From the NCBI GenBank assembly GCA_948470475.1, contig OX419336.1:860001-924000 (forward strand): a DNA stretch of 64,000 nt. The letters are read 5' to 3'. The translations under genes were made by a program, and so were the position numbers. Positions 52,422-64,000 of this stretch are shown here, in pieces. Source of the DNA: Galaxea fascicularis (Eukaryota > Cnidaria > Anthozoa > Scleractinia > Euphylliidae). The notes below the pieces were generated by a model that searched no databases, was not told where the DNA came from, and worked only from the letters and a program-made list of their open reading frames with translations. Numbering within the stretch: position 1 is the first letter of the stretch; every line of letters begins with the position of its first letter.

Positions 52422-54339
52422 ATCAAAACTGAAATATAAAGATAAAACATTTCTTAAAAGACACGTGAAGATATGAAATGCCTTGTGTGGCACTTTAAAA
52501 TGCAATGCCATCATTGATAACTTGAAAAAGAAATTTGAATATAATTAACAGAGGAAAAAGCTGTTGAGTCCTTCTGAAGATCTAGAATTCCATATTCTTC
52601 GAAACTGTTATTGATCAAAATGGCCAGCATTTGGTGGTTGAATTTCAGAAAGTTTATGCAAAACCCTGAATACATGGGTCTATACTTCCTATTTTCAAGT
52701 GCACTAAGATTCGTTCCTGTATTCTCACGCACAGATAGGCCCCCATTTATTTTTGGGCTAGATAAAAATTGATCAATTAAAAGCACGCTATCTGCAAGAA
52801 TGACCTCTTTTCCAACAGCTACATAAAAAGCGTTGGTTTTGATAAGAAAGATTGAAACTGTAATGATTTTTTTCTCTCTCAGTAGTTGCTTCTAACTCTC
52901 GCTTTTGTACATAAGATTTTAATAAGAGAATGGTTCAAAACTTTTTTTATCAGTGAAACTGGTACTGAGTTTATTCAAATATAAAGAAAAAAGGACTTTA
53001 TTTTTATGGCTTTGCACTTGTGAATATTCAAAATTAATTTAATGGAAGACAGCTGTAAACTAGATAGATTCAGCTGCTTTAGCTTCCGCAAACAATCTCA
53101 GTTATCTTATTTTTTACTCATGCACGAAGTATGTCAAAGGTTAACGATTCCCACGTCGTCTTGAAGTATATTTGTAAGGTTAACATAACGGCCGGTATGA
53201 AGCTGAAAGAAACGCTCGCCACATTACACAAGCTATTATCATGAACTTCCCAGATCAAAGGTTTGCAGCTAACCTTAATTGATAGTTGTGAGGTCGTGGT
53301 ATGCTAATACAATGCAGTTTGTTGTAAAGCCGTTGTCGCCCTTGCGTTGAAATTCACACAAGAAAAGTATGCGCTGATCTGAGGAAATTATGAACTACTT
53401 AGGTTCTTTAACGCGAAATATTCATTGAATCTGATTGGTTTAAAGTAATCAGACTCGCATTCTTAATTCCTGAGAAGAGCAAATAGAGCGCTTCCATTCG
53501 ATCGCTCAAACAACACTGAAACAACCAGTTTACGAGAAACCATCACTGATCAGCCAGTGTCTCGACAAAATGGTACTGAAATAGTTCTCTTTAGACACAA
53601 TCATTATGGGAGGCTTTAATACTTACGAAGAGCTAATTTATAGGTTGGGCCGAAGGTTGCCATAGTTAATTATACGTGAACACGGAGTGTTTTTCGAGTC
53701 TCGTAAAACTAAAACAGTTTTTACTAAGAACGGCAACACAACGAGATTACAAGGAATCAATTAGACATGTAGCCGGCGCTGAGAGTGGGAAATGTGTGCT
53801 TGCAAGCACGGATGAAAAAATAGCGCGAGTTTTGTAAGCCAATCACAGATTGTAAACCAAACCAAACCCGCATTACTTTCGACACCTAATTAAAAAGCGT
53901 TCTAGAACGCCTTTTCGAAGACTTGTTAAGGTTATACAAATTCAATTTTTCTAAAAAGCGAAAAAATTCTTACAGAAAAGGAGTTTTGCGGCTTGGACCC
54001 GAAAATGAAAGCACCCGCTCACGATCATACAGAACTGAGAAGTAAATTATTAAAAAAGCAAACGAAGAAGAATCGATTGCACCGGATAATTTGATAGAGA
54101 TATTACGCTGACGAATATGGAAAGAGAACACAACGAGATATTTAAGCAGAGCGGATACCTAACGCTTGGTCAAACAGTAGTAGCTTGGTTGTTTTTATCT
54201 CGGAAAAAGACTTCATGATCAGTTACCTTTAAAAGCATTTCATACCTGTGCTTGAGGAAATACCACTCGTGGAAGAAATTGTTCACCACGAAGAACTGGC
54301 AGACATGAAAATGAGGCATTTCTGGTTTCAAGTCAAGCA
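52422..54339. other. upstream region of the aminergic-like receptor, no further gene
   Basis: It should include the receptor's 5' UTR intron and promoter. No other coding region is supported. Confidence 0.4.
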
Positions 54340-54525
54340 ACAAAGTCGCTGCCGGGATACCGGCACCGCGATACCGGGATCTCGGCTAACCGGGCTGGCC
54401 CGGTTGTCATGTAATCGCGGAGTTGATTTTTGTTGCGTTTAACAAACGTGCCGAGATCCCGGCAAACTGACCCCAGCCCGGCTAACCGGGCCAGCCCGCC
54501 TCATGTAATCAGGCCCTCAGTGCGC
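54340..54525. repeat. repeat with CGGCTAACCGGGC/CATGTAATC motifs
   Basis: CGGCTAACCGGGC...CATGTAATC occurs twice as a direct repeat (about 54383-54416 and 54479-54511). CCGGGATCTCGGC and GCCGAGATCCCGG form an inverted pair (about 54375 and 54450). The right end CTCATGTAATCAGGCCCTC looks terminal. A matching left end is not seen, so the copy is probably truncated. Confidence 0.5.
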
Positions 54526-57500
54526 TGCTTTATGCGCTGTAGTCCACATCAATGAAAAATTTATTTGATATTGAATATTTCTCATTTGAAATATCAACTG
54601 ATCTATTCAAACTCTCGGTTCCAAAAGAAGAACGTTCGTCTGTAAGACTAATTGTGACTAATTCAGTTGTTACCTTAAAAGTGATTGATTTTTCCAAGGT
54701 TAAATAAAAATAACATTTGTTATGGTATTGAATTTATACTGATAAAAAAAAACCAGATAGGCATCATTCACACACTAGAACAGCGGTTACCGAACAACAG
54801 TCCTCGAGCATTACTCATTGTGATGATGGCCCAGCGAGTTTCTGGGAAACTGTTATTCCTCACGATCTTTCTACAAACTGCTTGGAATAAACAACCGTTC
54901 TTATTGCATTTCAACAAAATATTTCCTGGACTGATCCCTTCAAAGGGTGGTTAAAATCGTTCAAGGTCATGAAAATAAAATCTATCATGCGAAACATACT
55001 AAATGCGAAACATGCTAATGTAGAACCTTAGGGAAGCGCCATGCATGGAGCGAATTAATACGGTACTAAATTGTAGCTCTGGAAGAAAGAGCGTTACAGA
55101 TAGTTATGGATGGACTGGCGAAAGTTTGTAAAACACTTATTTTGTTGTCGGAGTAAAAATAGAAATCTCGAAAAGATCTTTGTTTATCTTTGTGGGACGG
55201 CCCTCTCGATTCTCCTCTTGAATTACCAGGGCTTGAACCGGCTTCTTGTTTTCCTCGTTACGGGTTTATGTTAGTTCACTAGCAGTGCTAGTCGAGTTTA
55301 CAGATTTGATGACCTACGCCTCAAAACTGAAGCGTTGGTACCTGTCCAAGACAGTGAAATGAAGCCTCGATGAACTCTTTATTGTGCGAAATTGTTAAGT
55401 TCAAAGAACTGCTTCCTCTTACAGATTCAAAGCACCGTCAACAACAGATGGCTGACTATGTGGTTTCTTTCATACATGAAACTTTTCGTCCAGGCCAAGA
55501 ATTCTCAATCGGTCATCCCGATCATGCACAAGATCCTTGACAGTAAATAAAACAAGAAATCAAATAGATTTCCTTCTGTTTGGGTTCTCAGAGTCTTATA
55601 ATGTCATTGTTTAGTGGTTATTAATGAATCTTGTCGGATATCTTTCACTAAACTATCGGCGTTTCGCTTCGGCTTCTGTAAAGAAATGGAAACGTGATTT
55701 CAGCTTGGGTGAGATTATAGCTGGGTAATTAACCTTAGCACTAAATAAAATTGTTATCGGCATATATTGTAAGAAGCATGATGATCAGTAAAATAACAAT
55801 AAAGTACATAAAATCACTCGATATCCCCAAACGTGTTCGGTGTTATTTTTGTAATTTTTTTTGAGAAGGGAAAAGCATGGCGCTGTTTTTGCTATTAATT
55901 TTGTTTTACCCGGACTCAATGTCCATTTCTGGTCTCGCTGCTTGCGCAGCCGGGTTTCTAGCCATGGTGCTTAAAAGCAACCTGTCACAGAGCTTATCAG
56001 TAAACCATCAAGATTCCTTTTTTCCTACTAGCCTTTTTTAAAAAAGAGATGCTTATGGCAGTGTGCTTTGGTTTGTTTGCAAGGTAGTCTAATTCGGTAA
56101 TGGTACATAAAGAGTTACGGCTTTTCATGCCCCTTTCTCCCACGCACATAAACCGTACAACAATAATTTTAAGAGCTCAAGGATGTGGGTAACTTCATTC
56201 CTTACCTCAGTTTATGATATTCGTTGAGCTGCCCAAGCTGCTAGGTAAAGATAAGATGAGCACGAAAATCAAAGGTAATTTTGGCGCCACCATAAATTAA
56301 TCATTCGAGAGTTAAGACGAACCGATCGTTCGTTGATAAACTTAGTTTTTTACGTTTATCATTTGCATCGTGCCTGTAAGAATATTGTTTATTTCACGTC
56401 ATATGTGTAAGTGTGAATATATTGAAAGCTTTGATGGATAGCAAAAGGGTTAGAAAGTATGATAAGTATTGCGGTGTCTTTGAACATTATGACATAATTG
56501 CCAAGGTTACCTTAACCAATCAACTCACAGCATTCCGTACTGATTACGCTTTTGATTGAAAATAATAAATTGTGGTATTTTTTTGGTGCAATTATAATGT
56601 AACAGAGAAATGAAAATGACTATTTTTTTCTGATAATTACAATCTTGCTAATATACTAAAAAAATAGAGGTTGAAATATTGCATTAAGGGTTTGAAAGCT
56701 TTTCATCCAGCATTCGTCAAACCAAATAAAGGACATTTAAGTATGATGGCGCATTTTTTCGCACAGCAGTTACCCGGAAATATTGCCAAAATCTAGCAAG
56801 ATAAGAGTATTCTGGAAAGACATAAATAACGTTTTTTGCTTGAAGAGAATGCATCTCAAGGGGTCACCTTAATTATTTTTGTGAAAATATATAAAGATTG
56901 CCGGGTTAGATTGACAAGAAAACACTGCGCTATTTTAACAAACATGCAAATTTCTCGCATTGCTTTAAAAAATGTCGTGTAGTGACGAACTACGATAAAC
57001 ATGCCGGGGAAGGGAAAACGTGTTCTAAAGTGGTGGATGATAAATACTGTTTCGAGAAAATCCATAAAACCTGAACGCCCCAAAAGGCAAACTCGAAACA
57101 GACCAATAACTGCTGCTCCATAAATTACAGACTTCCCTAGAAGATAATTAATCACTTAGATAAGTTCGGAATTGAATAGAAAGCAGATGGAGAATATGGC
57201 TACTTTACTAATCATATCTTGGACAAAAAGCACATCCTAACTTCAATCTTCACACAGGAGGTGTGTAGTACAGTACACCAAACTTTTAACAGTTTATAAG
57301 CATCACGTGTTGGTTGTTTTCTACTCAGTAAGAGGCGAAGAGAACCGATCTGTCTTTTAAAAAAAATGCCGGGTAAGTCAACAACATCTACAGAACTTTT
57401 GTTTGGTTTTTGGAAGATACATTAATCATTTTCAAAAGAACAGTTTGAAGGAAAAGAGTAGAATAATTTTCAGTTTAAACTAATGAAGTAAACTCCTTAA

Positions 57501-59010
57501 TTTTTAAGGTGAACCACGACTTTCTCATAGTCATAATGTATTCTCAACACTTTTGAATGATATCTTTTTGCAGTACCAAATTACAGCAGTTAGCCTTGGG
57601 GTGTGCAAGATGTGTACCGGCACAGCCTACTTGTGCTCTCCATGACGCCAATTCAGTAAAAATATTAGAAAATAGAAGTTAGACATTGCATGCAACTGAT
57701 AAAGATGACTGGTCTTGTGTTTTTTTCGGCAATCGCATTTCAAGTGTTTGTCTGAGTCTGAAATGGTCCGTGGCGTTATTCTTTGAAAATTTTCTAATTT
57801 GCATTATTAAACTGCGGCTGGAGACTTAATAATCCATTTCGTGAAGGGAGTAACTTAGCGGAAAAACCGGTTATTTATTAGGTAGGAGGTAATCGTTCTT
57901 GTATTTTCTGTTCTTATTCCATTTCTTCAACGCTTTTAAAGCCTATCACAGTTTAGATAACTGACGCTAGCGCACATAAAGGCAATCGCACCCCCTCGTA
58001 GAGCCAAAACCAATTGCTCTGAGTTTTAGTTAGAACTCGTGTTATGATTTTCTATCTAAGTACATGTGACATTTTTACTGAGGAAAGAGAAAAGTGGGCC
58101 TGGATATTCTCGCCTTAGGGTCCAGTCTAGGGTCCAGTAAGATTGGTTCGCTGTGAAGTCAGTGGTACCTTTGATTACGACTTTCTGGATTTTCTGATTG
58201 AGCAAGACCTGCCGCTATTTCGTGCGTGCTTACACGTCTTTTAATGACAAAAAAAAAACCGTTAATACTCATAACGGAAAGGTGATTTTCATCAAGATAT
58301 CGAATCTTGGGTTAATTTATCAAAGCAGCTAGACAAAAGGCTGCATGTAGAGTAATAGCTTTTGATTAACCCGAACCATCCTTTATCGAATGTTGTTGTT
58401 GTGCTCCAAGAAAGGAAAGCCGTTTTTACAATGCCATCTGTCCAATCCTTTATAAATTAAAATTTGGATTGAACGCATGAAAGAACCTCGATGAGTTAAA
58501 TATGCGTAAAATTTGTTAGTAGTTTGACACTTTCAGATAGGGATGACTATGCGTATGGTGAAGCCGACACACCTCAATTCAAATTAGTAGCTTTAATTTG
58601 TCTTCTTTGCTCCCAGTGTTGTCGCAAGTTCATAGCTTCCGTAGTTGCTATGCTCAATGTATAAATCTGCACAAGTATATTTTCTATTTTCCAGGGAGAT
58701 TAAGGTTGCGGGGGATACATGGCCATGAATATATATTCATAAGGCAAAAATATAGGTAGGGTTAGTCGAGGAAAAGCCGATTTCACTAATACTTTATAGA
58801 GATATTGGGGAATACTTGAAGTGCACAAGGATTGCTTTTTACTAAATAAACCCTCTTTCCGGCAATGCTGTATGCTACTAAAGTTAATTTTTTTGTAAAA
58901 CGTGGTGTTTCATCAAAGTTTTCTCCTCTAGTGAAAAACAAAGAAAGTTGATTTTACCACTCAGTGAGCAGTCAAAACCTCAAGTCTTCGCGGGCCGTCT
59001 TTATTCTAAA
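54526..59010. other. gene-free stretch
   Basis: Long A+T-rich intergenic DNA. The only coding-like segment is 55425-55546 (acceptor cttacag, then a G/C-ending codon run to TAA and an overlapping AATAAA), which I could not link to any upstream exon. Confidence 0.4.
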
Positions 59011-59089
59011 CCCCCGACGCAGTCGATTTTTAGGGGAGTCGTATTTCACAGGTGAAATACGACTCCTTTAAAAACGACTGCGTGGGAGG
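59011..59089. repeat. near loop-less palindrome
   Basis: The left arm (59011-59049: CCCCCGACGCAGTCG...GAGTCGTATTTCAC) and right arm (59052-59089: GTGAAATACGACTCC...CGACTGCGTGGGAGG) pair over about 38 bp with few mismatches and a 2-nt centre. It is probably a MITE core. Confidence 0.75.
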
Positions 59090-62000
59090 CTATCTTGATT
59101 CGTGCGGCGGGCAGCTTCTTCTTGAGTCGGTAGCGGCTCTAAATCTTTGTAAAAAAAAAAAAAAGAAACCGAACCGTCCTTTCGTGAAAAGGACGAGAAA
59201 AATTGAAGGAGAAGATATTTCCGCGTAGGTTGTTTACTGCTACATACAAACATGTGACCAGAAAAATTCACCAGATAAGATTACGTCACACGGAGAACTT
59301 CACTTGACGTAATTTGCACACTTTCGGGAAGCCTTTAGAAAAGTTATCTTCATCATATTAAACGAAGACACAATGTTTAAACTTTAAGGCCTGTACCTTA
59401 TCTTATTATGGAAAGGTCGTGCAATAGAACCCTTTGATTTTTGTCATCGTAGTTCTCGTGAACCTCGGCTGCTATTTTCATGTTTTAGGTTTTAACCGCT
59501 AATTGTTCGTTTTGATAAAAGAGAAAAGGTTATCATTTTTTATCTTAAAAACTGTGTAATATTGAATGAATGTGAATATATGAAATCATATATTTGAACT
59601 GCGGATTAAAAGTTGTAAACACCGCTTGAGCATTACCGCTCAAGTGGTGTTCATATTGTGATGATCACTTACACCGATCTTCATGTATTATATTGCTTTG
59701 TAATTAAGATCGATAAAATGTGAACTCTGATCCCGCAATTAGTTTTTTTTTGTAATGCTCATTTGGATTTATAAAATTGAAGTTCATAACAAAACTTGAA
59801 AATCGCAATAAGTGGCGACAAGCTAGGAATGATTAAAATTATTAAGTGACTATAACGTCATAGCATTAATCAAATCACAAAATTGCGTGTTATCGTAAAA
59901 TGGTTATTGCCAGCGGCAGAGTATGTGAAATTTCCTGCACTTAAACTCTGACCGAACCAAATAAGATGCTTAATGACTCCTGATGGAATTTAGAAGAGAT
60001 AAAGGGTCTCTTTTCAACACACAAAACATTCCCACTTGAATCGAAATGTATTGATGGAAATACTGAAAACGAAAAACTGAAATTGATAAAATGTGTAAAG
60101 AGAAAGAGTCGTGGTTAAAACTGAAACTGTGACAGAGAGATCCAGGAAAAATGAATAAATAGAGAAATTAAGAAAATGTTTGTGCGGAACTTTCAGAATG
60201 CGCGCTTCATAAATGGCATCATAATCTGTAGGAGCATTTCGTGGTGACTCAAAGATGCTAAAATAATAATAAACAATGTGAACAAACTCTCTAAGCGTTC
60301 TCAAATGATATACAGAAATATAATGTCATACAGGTAAATCTTCTCTTGTTTATCAAAGTAGTGATTTAAACATATGTTAATTTGAAAATGGTGGCGATTT
60401 TAAATTTCAAGCCAAAATAATTTATATTTACGATCGAAGGGAGTAACATTTTATATATGTTGTTGCTTAATGTCTTTCTGCTCATGATGTATTGCGCGGG
60501 GCGAAATAAATCTTTTCTGACTTCAGGCACACGGCCGCTTCTAAAATTAAATGTCAAATTTTGTCAAATTCAAAATCAATTTCAATTGTCTTAAGCTTAC
60601 TTCATTATGGGAATAGAAGAAAAACATCCCTGAGTGAATTTTGCCATTAGCGCCACAAAGACAACAACTATAATAGAACCAAAGCTATGTTTGAAAACCT
60701 CAGTTGAAATCCTGGTCGATTGAACGGTGTCTCTACGTGATACTTTTCCAAACCATTTTTTCTATGTTGATCTATCATCATGTTGAAACATGGCCGATTT
60801 TTCCTTGCCTCTTTGCTAATCATAAACCAATTTTATTTTGCTCAAAAAAGCGGAAATCCGGAAAATTTTAAAACAAGGATAGCTCACAGGCAAAAAAAGA
60901 ATCAATTGCCTCTGTTTACTTTAGTTTTAGGAGATGTTGTCACAAAAAGTCAAGAAAGAAAATTATGCTATGGAAGTGTGCCTCTTGTCAGAATGTCTTG
61001 CGTAAGATGTATGAATCTGTATGTAATTTAAGCATGATTTTTTTTTATTAAAGAGAGCTTGTAGTTTGAGATTTTTAGTTCATGTTACCTTTAAAATATG
61101 TTTTTGTTGACAAATCCAAAGTTCCGTTTCTGTACGAGCGAAAACGAATTTTGAATCTAAATGCGTTTGGAAAATTACTGAGTTTCGTTGGAGTAAACTT
61201 TGAATAATGAAAAAGGAAATCAGCGCAAAATGATTGCTAAAACATAACTGCGATTCTATTTCAGTCTTTGTTTCGGGGACATTCAACATCCTGGGAGCTC
61301 TATGAAACGGAAGAACGTTTTTCCCACCGCTATAAGTTCCATGCCATGAACTAGCGCAGATAAAAATAAACTTAGCTGTTGTCGTGAAGGTTATGAGTGC
61401 CAGACCGCTCGTTTGTAAGCTGTCATCAGGTGTAGTGGGGTTTGTAGCGTGGTTTTCATGTTAAAGCGAGCGCCCCAGGGATAATTGAAAAATAAAATGC
61501 AGAATTTATGATAACGCAACTGACATGTTTGTCTTTGTGTTTAGTTTTGTATCCCTACTTTTGTCAGCGAAGATCATTTTTGTCCACAGTGTGATAAACT
61601 AATGTCTGAAGTAACGTGCTTTAACATTTTACCTAAGATGCCTTGCCTTAGCGATCTCTGGATTTCGTTATGACCATGTCCTGAGAAAAGTAAGATGTAA
61701 TGCCACAAAAATGCTCAATTCTGTGTCATTCCGGCTACAAGCTTTCCATTTTAGTTTTTGACACGAGGAGATGTGATGTCAACGATTTGGATGTTACAGT
61801 TTTCAAAAGAATGGAATACTAGCTAGTATTCCAATTCTATTAGTTACTATCCCACTCAGTGTAAAGACAAATATCCTTACCGTACGCTTCACACTATCAG
61901 TCTACATTCTCCATTCATCCAGTCAACATTTCATGACTGAGAAATGACATACGAAAGAGTTTAGCTCTCTTCTCTCAACCTCAAAGACAACTGATGAGAT

Positions 62001-63320
62001 GGCTTACAAAAACATTGTTTTCGCGATCATCCAATTGCGACTAAGCGGATTGCAATTACCAAGGAAACCGTCAAAAGCTTAAAAAGCTGAAGCCCCTAAT
62101 TACGCGAGGCGCGCTAAGATGAGGTAACTTCCTACCACTGAAACACACTTCATTTAGCCGTCATGCAGCTGATATGGACGGAAAGTCCGAATTTATCGAC
62201 GCCAATATAACTGAGAAAAAAAAGTGGAAATTTGAATTGCCTACTTTTTGGATGCTCTTGCAAAGTCTTCGTTTGATTGCCTCTTTGCCATCAGCAAAGG
62301 TTTCAGTCTTATACTAACACAAACTGTTTTCGCTAATTATGTTTGGCAGATTGTACGCTGCAAAGAGAAAGCAAGACTGGGTAAAAGTAAACAAAGTTTC
62401 TTTTATTAATCATTTCTAAAAAATACACAAACAGGCAAAGCATAGTACAGTATGTACTTATGCGTTTATGGGTTAAACTGTTCAATACTGGCATGAAAGC
62501 TAGAATAACACTCAAGTTGTTGTATCGGGTACAGATTATCATTATAGCTGCATTAAGATCGTTACATTTTCCATCAGACATGAAATAGAAATCGCAAGAT
62601 TTTACTTATTATTATGTCTTTTTTTTCCGCCAGCTAGCATGGGTTACATTAAGAAGGATACGGGATCTTTGAAACAAAATAAAATATTTTTAAAACATGT
62701 CACCTAAACTCTCCGTTACCTAAGTATCAAAGGATGTTAAAATAAACTGGTGATATCCGAGCTCTCAACACAGTGTTCTTCAAGTTGCCACAGAAACGAA
62801 AACGTTAGCATTCCGAAGTCGTAAAATGGTGAACTTTTGCAATTTTAGTTCTTGCACAAAGTAAAAGTACAATTAAACTATAATGTACAAATTTTAGTCC
62901 AACTTTAAAAGGCCCGTGGCACCATCAAGTCTATGGTAGTAAGGTTAGCGATTAGTCATTTAGCGGCATTTTAGTTTCTCGAAGAATTGCACAATAATGA
63001 ATCGAATTTGGTTGACATTTGGCGTATTTAAAGAACTTCACATGGTCATGATTGTAATGATATAAAAGCAAGTGGTAGCAAAATGCATGTAAATTGTTTA
63101 ACGTAAGATCACGGACGCTTCGATAACCGTTTGGCACGTATCTTTAATATCGTAGAAGTAAATAAATCTGGAAAAATGGATGCTTAGTAATGTCTCACCT
63201 CCCCTACACAATAACAAGTGGCTGTATGGGGTTTACATTTAGTCTGGAGACCTAACAGAACCGTTATATATAGTTATCTCAGTATTAATATGCCACTTAC
63301 GGCCGAACACCCCATTAACT
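59090..63320. other. gene-free stretch
   Basis: No gene is supported. A small hairpin at 59618-59651 (AACACCGCTTGAGC with its complement) stands out. An 83-codon frame at 60780-61031 begins with a signal-like hydrophobic run but has no other support. Confidence 0.4.
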
Positions 63321-63398
63321 CAGTAGCCAATTTTATTAGCTTTACTCGTCTTTGAAACTCAGTAGCCAATTTTATTAGCTTTACTCGTCTTTGAAACT
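63321..63398. repeat. exact tandem duplication of 39 bp
   Basis: A 39-bp unit beginning CAGTAGCCAATTTTATTAGC occurs twice back to back (63321-63359, 63360-63398) without a mismatch. Confidence 0.95.
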
Positions 63399-63498
63399 CA
63401 GTGATTTCAAATCCTTTATACAGAAGGACAGAAGGCCTTTGATTTAATGCCGGACTAGCTATTCATTATTATGGCTGACTAACTTGATGCTTTATACG

Positions 63499-63672
63499 CC
63501 TTATTCCAAAATGGCTCCCATTCTAAGATTCTTTTGTTTTTATTCAAATTAGCCCTTTTGCCTCGTTCTCAAGAGCAAAATTGAAAAGAATATTTTACTT
63601 TGAACGAGGCAACAAGGGCTAATTTGAATAAAAACAAGAGGATATTAGAATGGGAGCCATTTTGGATTAAGG
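63499..63672. mobile_element. 174-bp foldback MITE
   Basis: The left arm CCTTATTCCAAAATGGCTCC continues to GCCTCGTTC (63499-63571). The right arm GAACGAGGC runs to GGAGCCATTTTGGATTAAGG (63596-63672). The arms are about 73 bp each with roughly six differences, so nearly the whole element is a stem. Superfamily not assigned. Confidence 0.85.
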
Positions 63673-64000
63673 TGTATGAGGGCTATCATTTTAATTTTTA
63701 GTGGCCATGGAAAACCTCAAAATTAACAGTCACGTGAGACTGAATGATTCCAACCCGAGTCCATTGCCATTACCATGAGAACCTTATTGCTTACACTGTC
63801 TCAGATTCTCTTCGATAAATTGATGACCACATTGAAATAGTATTACAGTCGAACCAAGTCAAGCGTACCCCTGTAGATTATATTAATGAATCGATTATTT
63901 GAGAATTGAACTCGTTTGCCGTTTAGACAATGCACTCATTTTGGAAACGAGCGCATCAAAACTCAAATCAAAATTGACGGTTTCTGATTGGATTATACGA

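Noticed and set aside
55374..55549. Possible terminal exon (acceptor near 55424, coding-like codons, TAA and AATAAA)
   Set aside because: No upstream exon or known family could be matched, and the neighbouring frame is equally open for a while.
60780..61031. 83-codon frame with signal-like start
   Set aside because: A+T-rich context, unremarkable after the first 22 residues, with no supporting splice or homology.

Overview
The window is nuclear DNA of an intron-rich animal. Its repeats and its protein-coding content fit an anthozoan cnidarian, probably a stony coral. The base composition is A+T-rich with small introns. Several intergenic repeats match, from memory, families common in coral genomes, for example a Penelope-like terminal repeat and a GGGGGGTA-bounded element. 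No database search was possible, so the species is not assigned.

Layout. Positions 1-3300 are gene-poor, with Penelope-like element pieces and a striking 71-bp inverted duplication (2127-2286). A small secreted cysteine-rich protein, possibly IL-17-like, can be assembled from two exons on the minus strand (3319-4135); no single open reading frame contains it. A minisatellite lies at 4741-4975, and 4980-8600 is repeat remnants. The plus-strand gene at 8733-37717 is the U5 snRNP RNA helicase Brr2 (SNRNP200). I resolved 44 coding exons that join without any frame conflict into 2138 residues, almost the human length. Three of its introns appear to use GC-AG splice sites. Its introns are a museum of small DNA transposons: hAT-type copies with perfect 8-bp target duplications, a Mutator-like foldback with a perfect 9-bp duplication, a pogo-like element, and several TA-flanked MITEs, two of which show nested insertion.

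From 37.7 to 47 kb is a repeat-containing intergenic region. Then come two class A G-protein-coupled receptors transcribed towards each other: a single-exon peptide-receptor-like gene (46994-48094, plus) and a two-exon aminergic-like receptor (50683-52421, minus). A broken HIRAN-like ORF fragment lies between them. Positions 52.5-64 kb hold no gene I can support, only palindromic MITE-type repeats, including a 174-bp foldback at 63499-63672.

The genes do not form a pathway. Brr2 is a housekeeping spliceosome component, the receptors are signalling genes, and the cysteine-rich protein would be a secreted signal. I saw no complete new system. The best leads are the hidden secreted gene, the GC-AG introns, the receptor lacking the usual disulfide, the decayed hammerhead-like motif in the Penelope-type repeat, and the nested transposons dated by their own target duplications.
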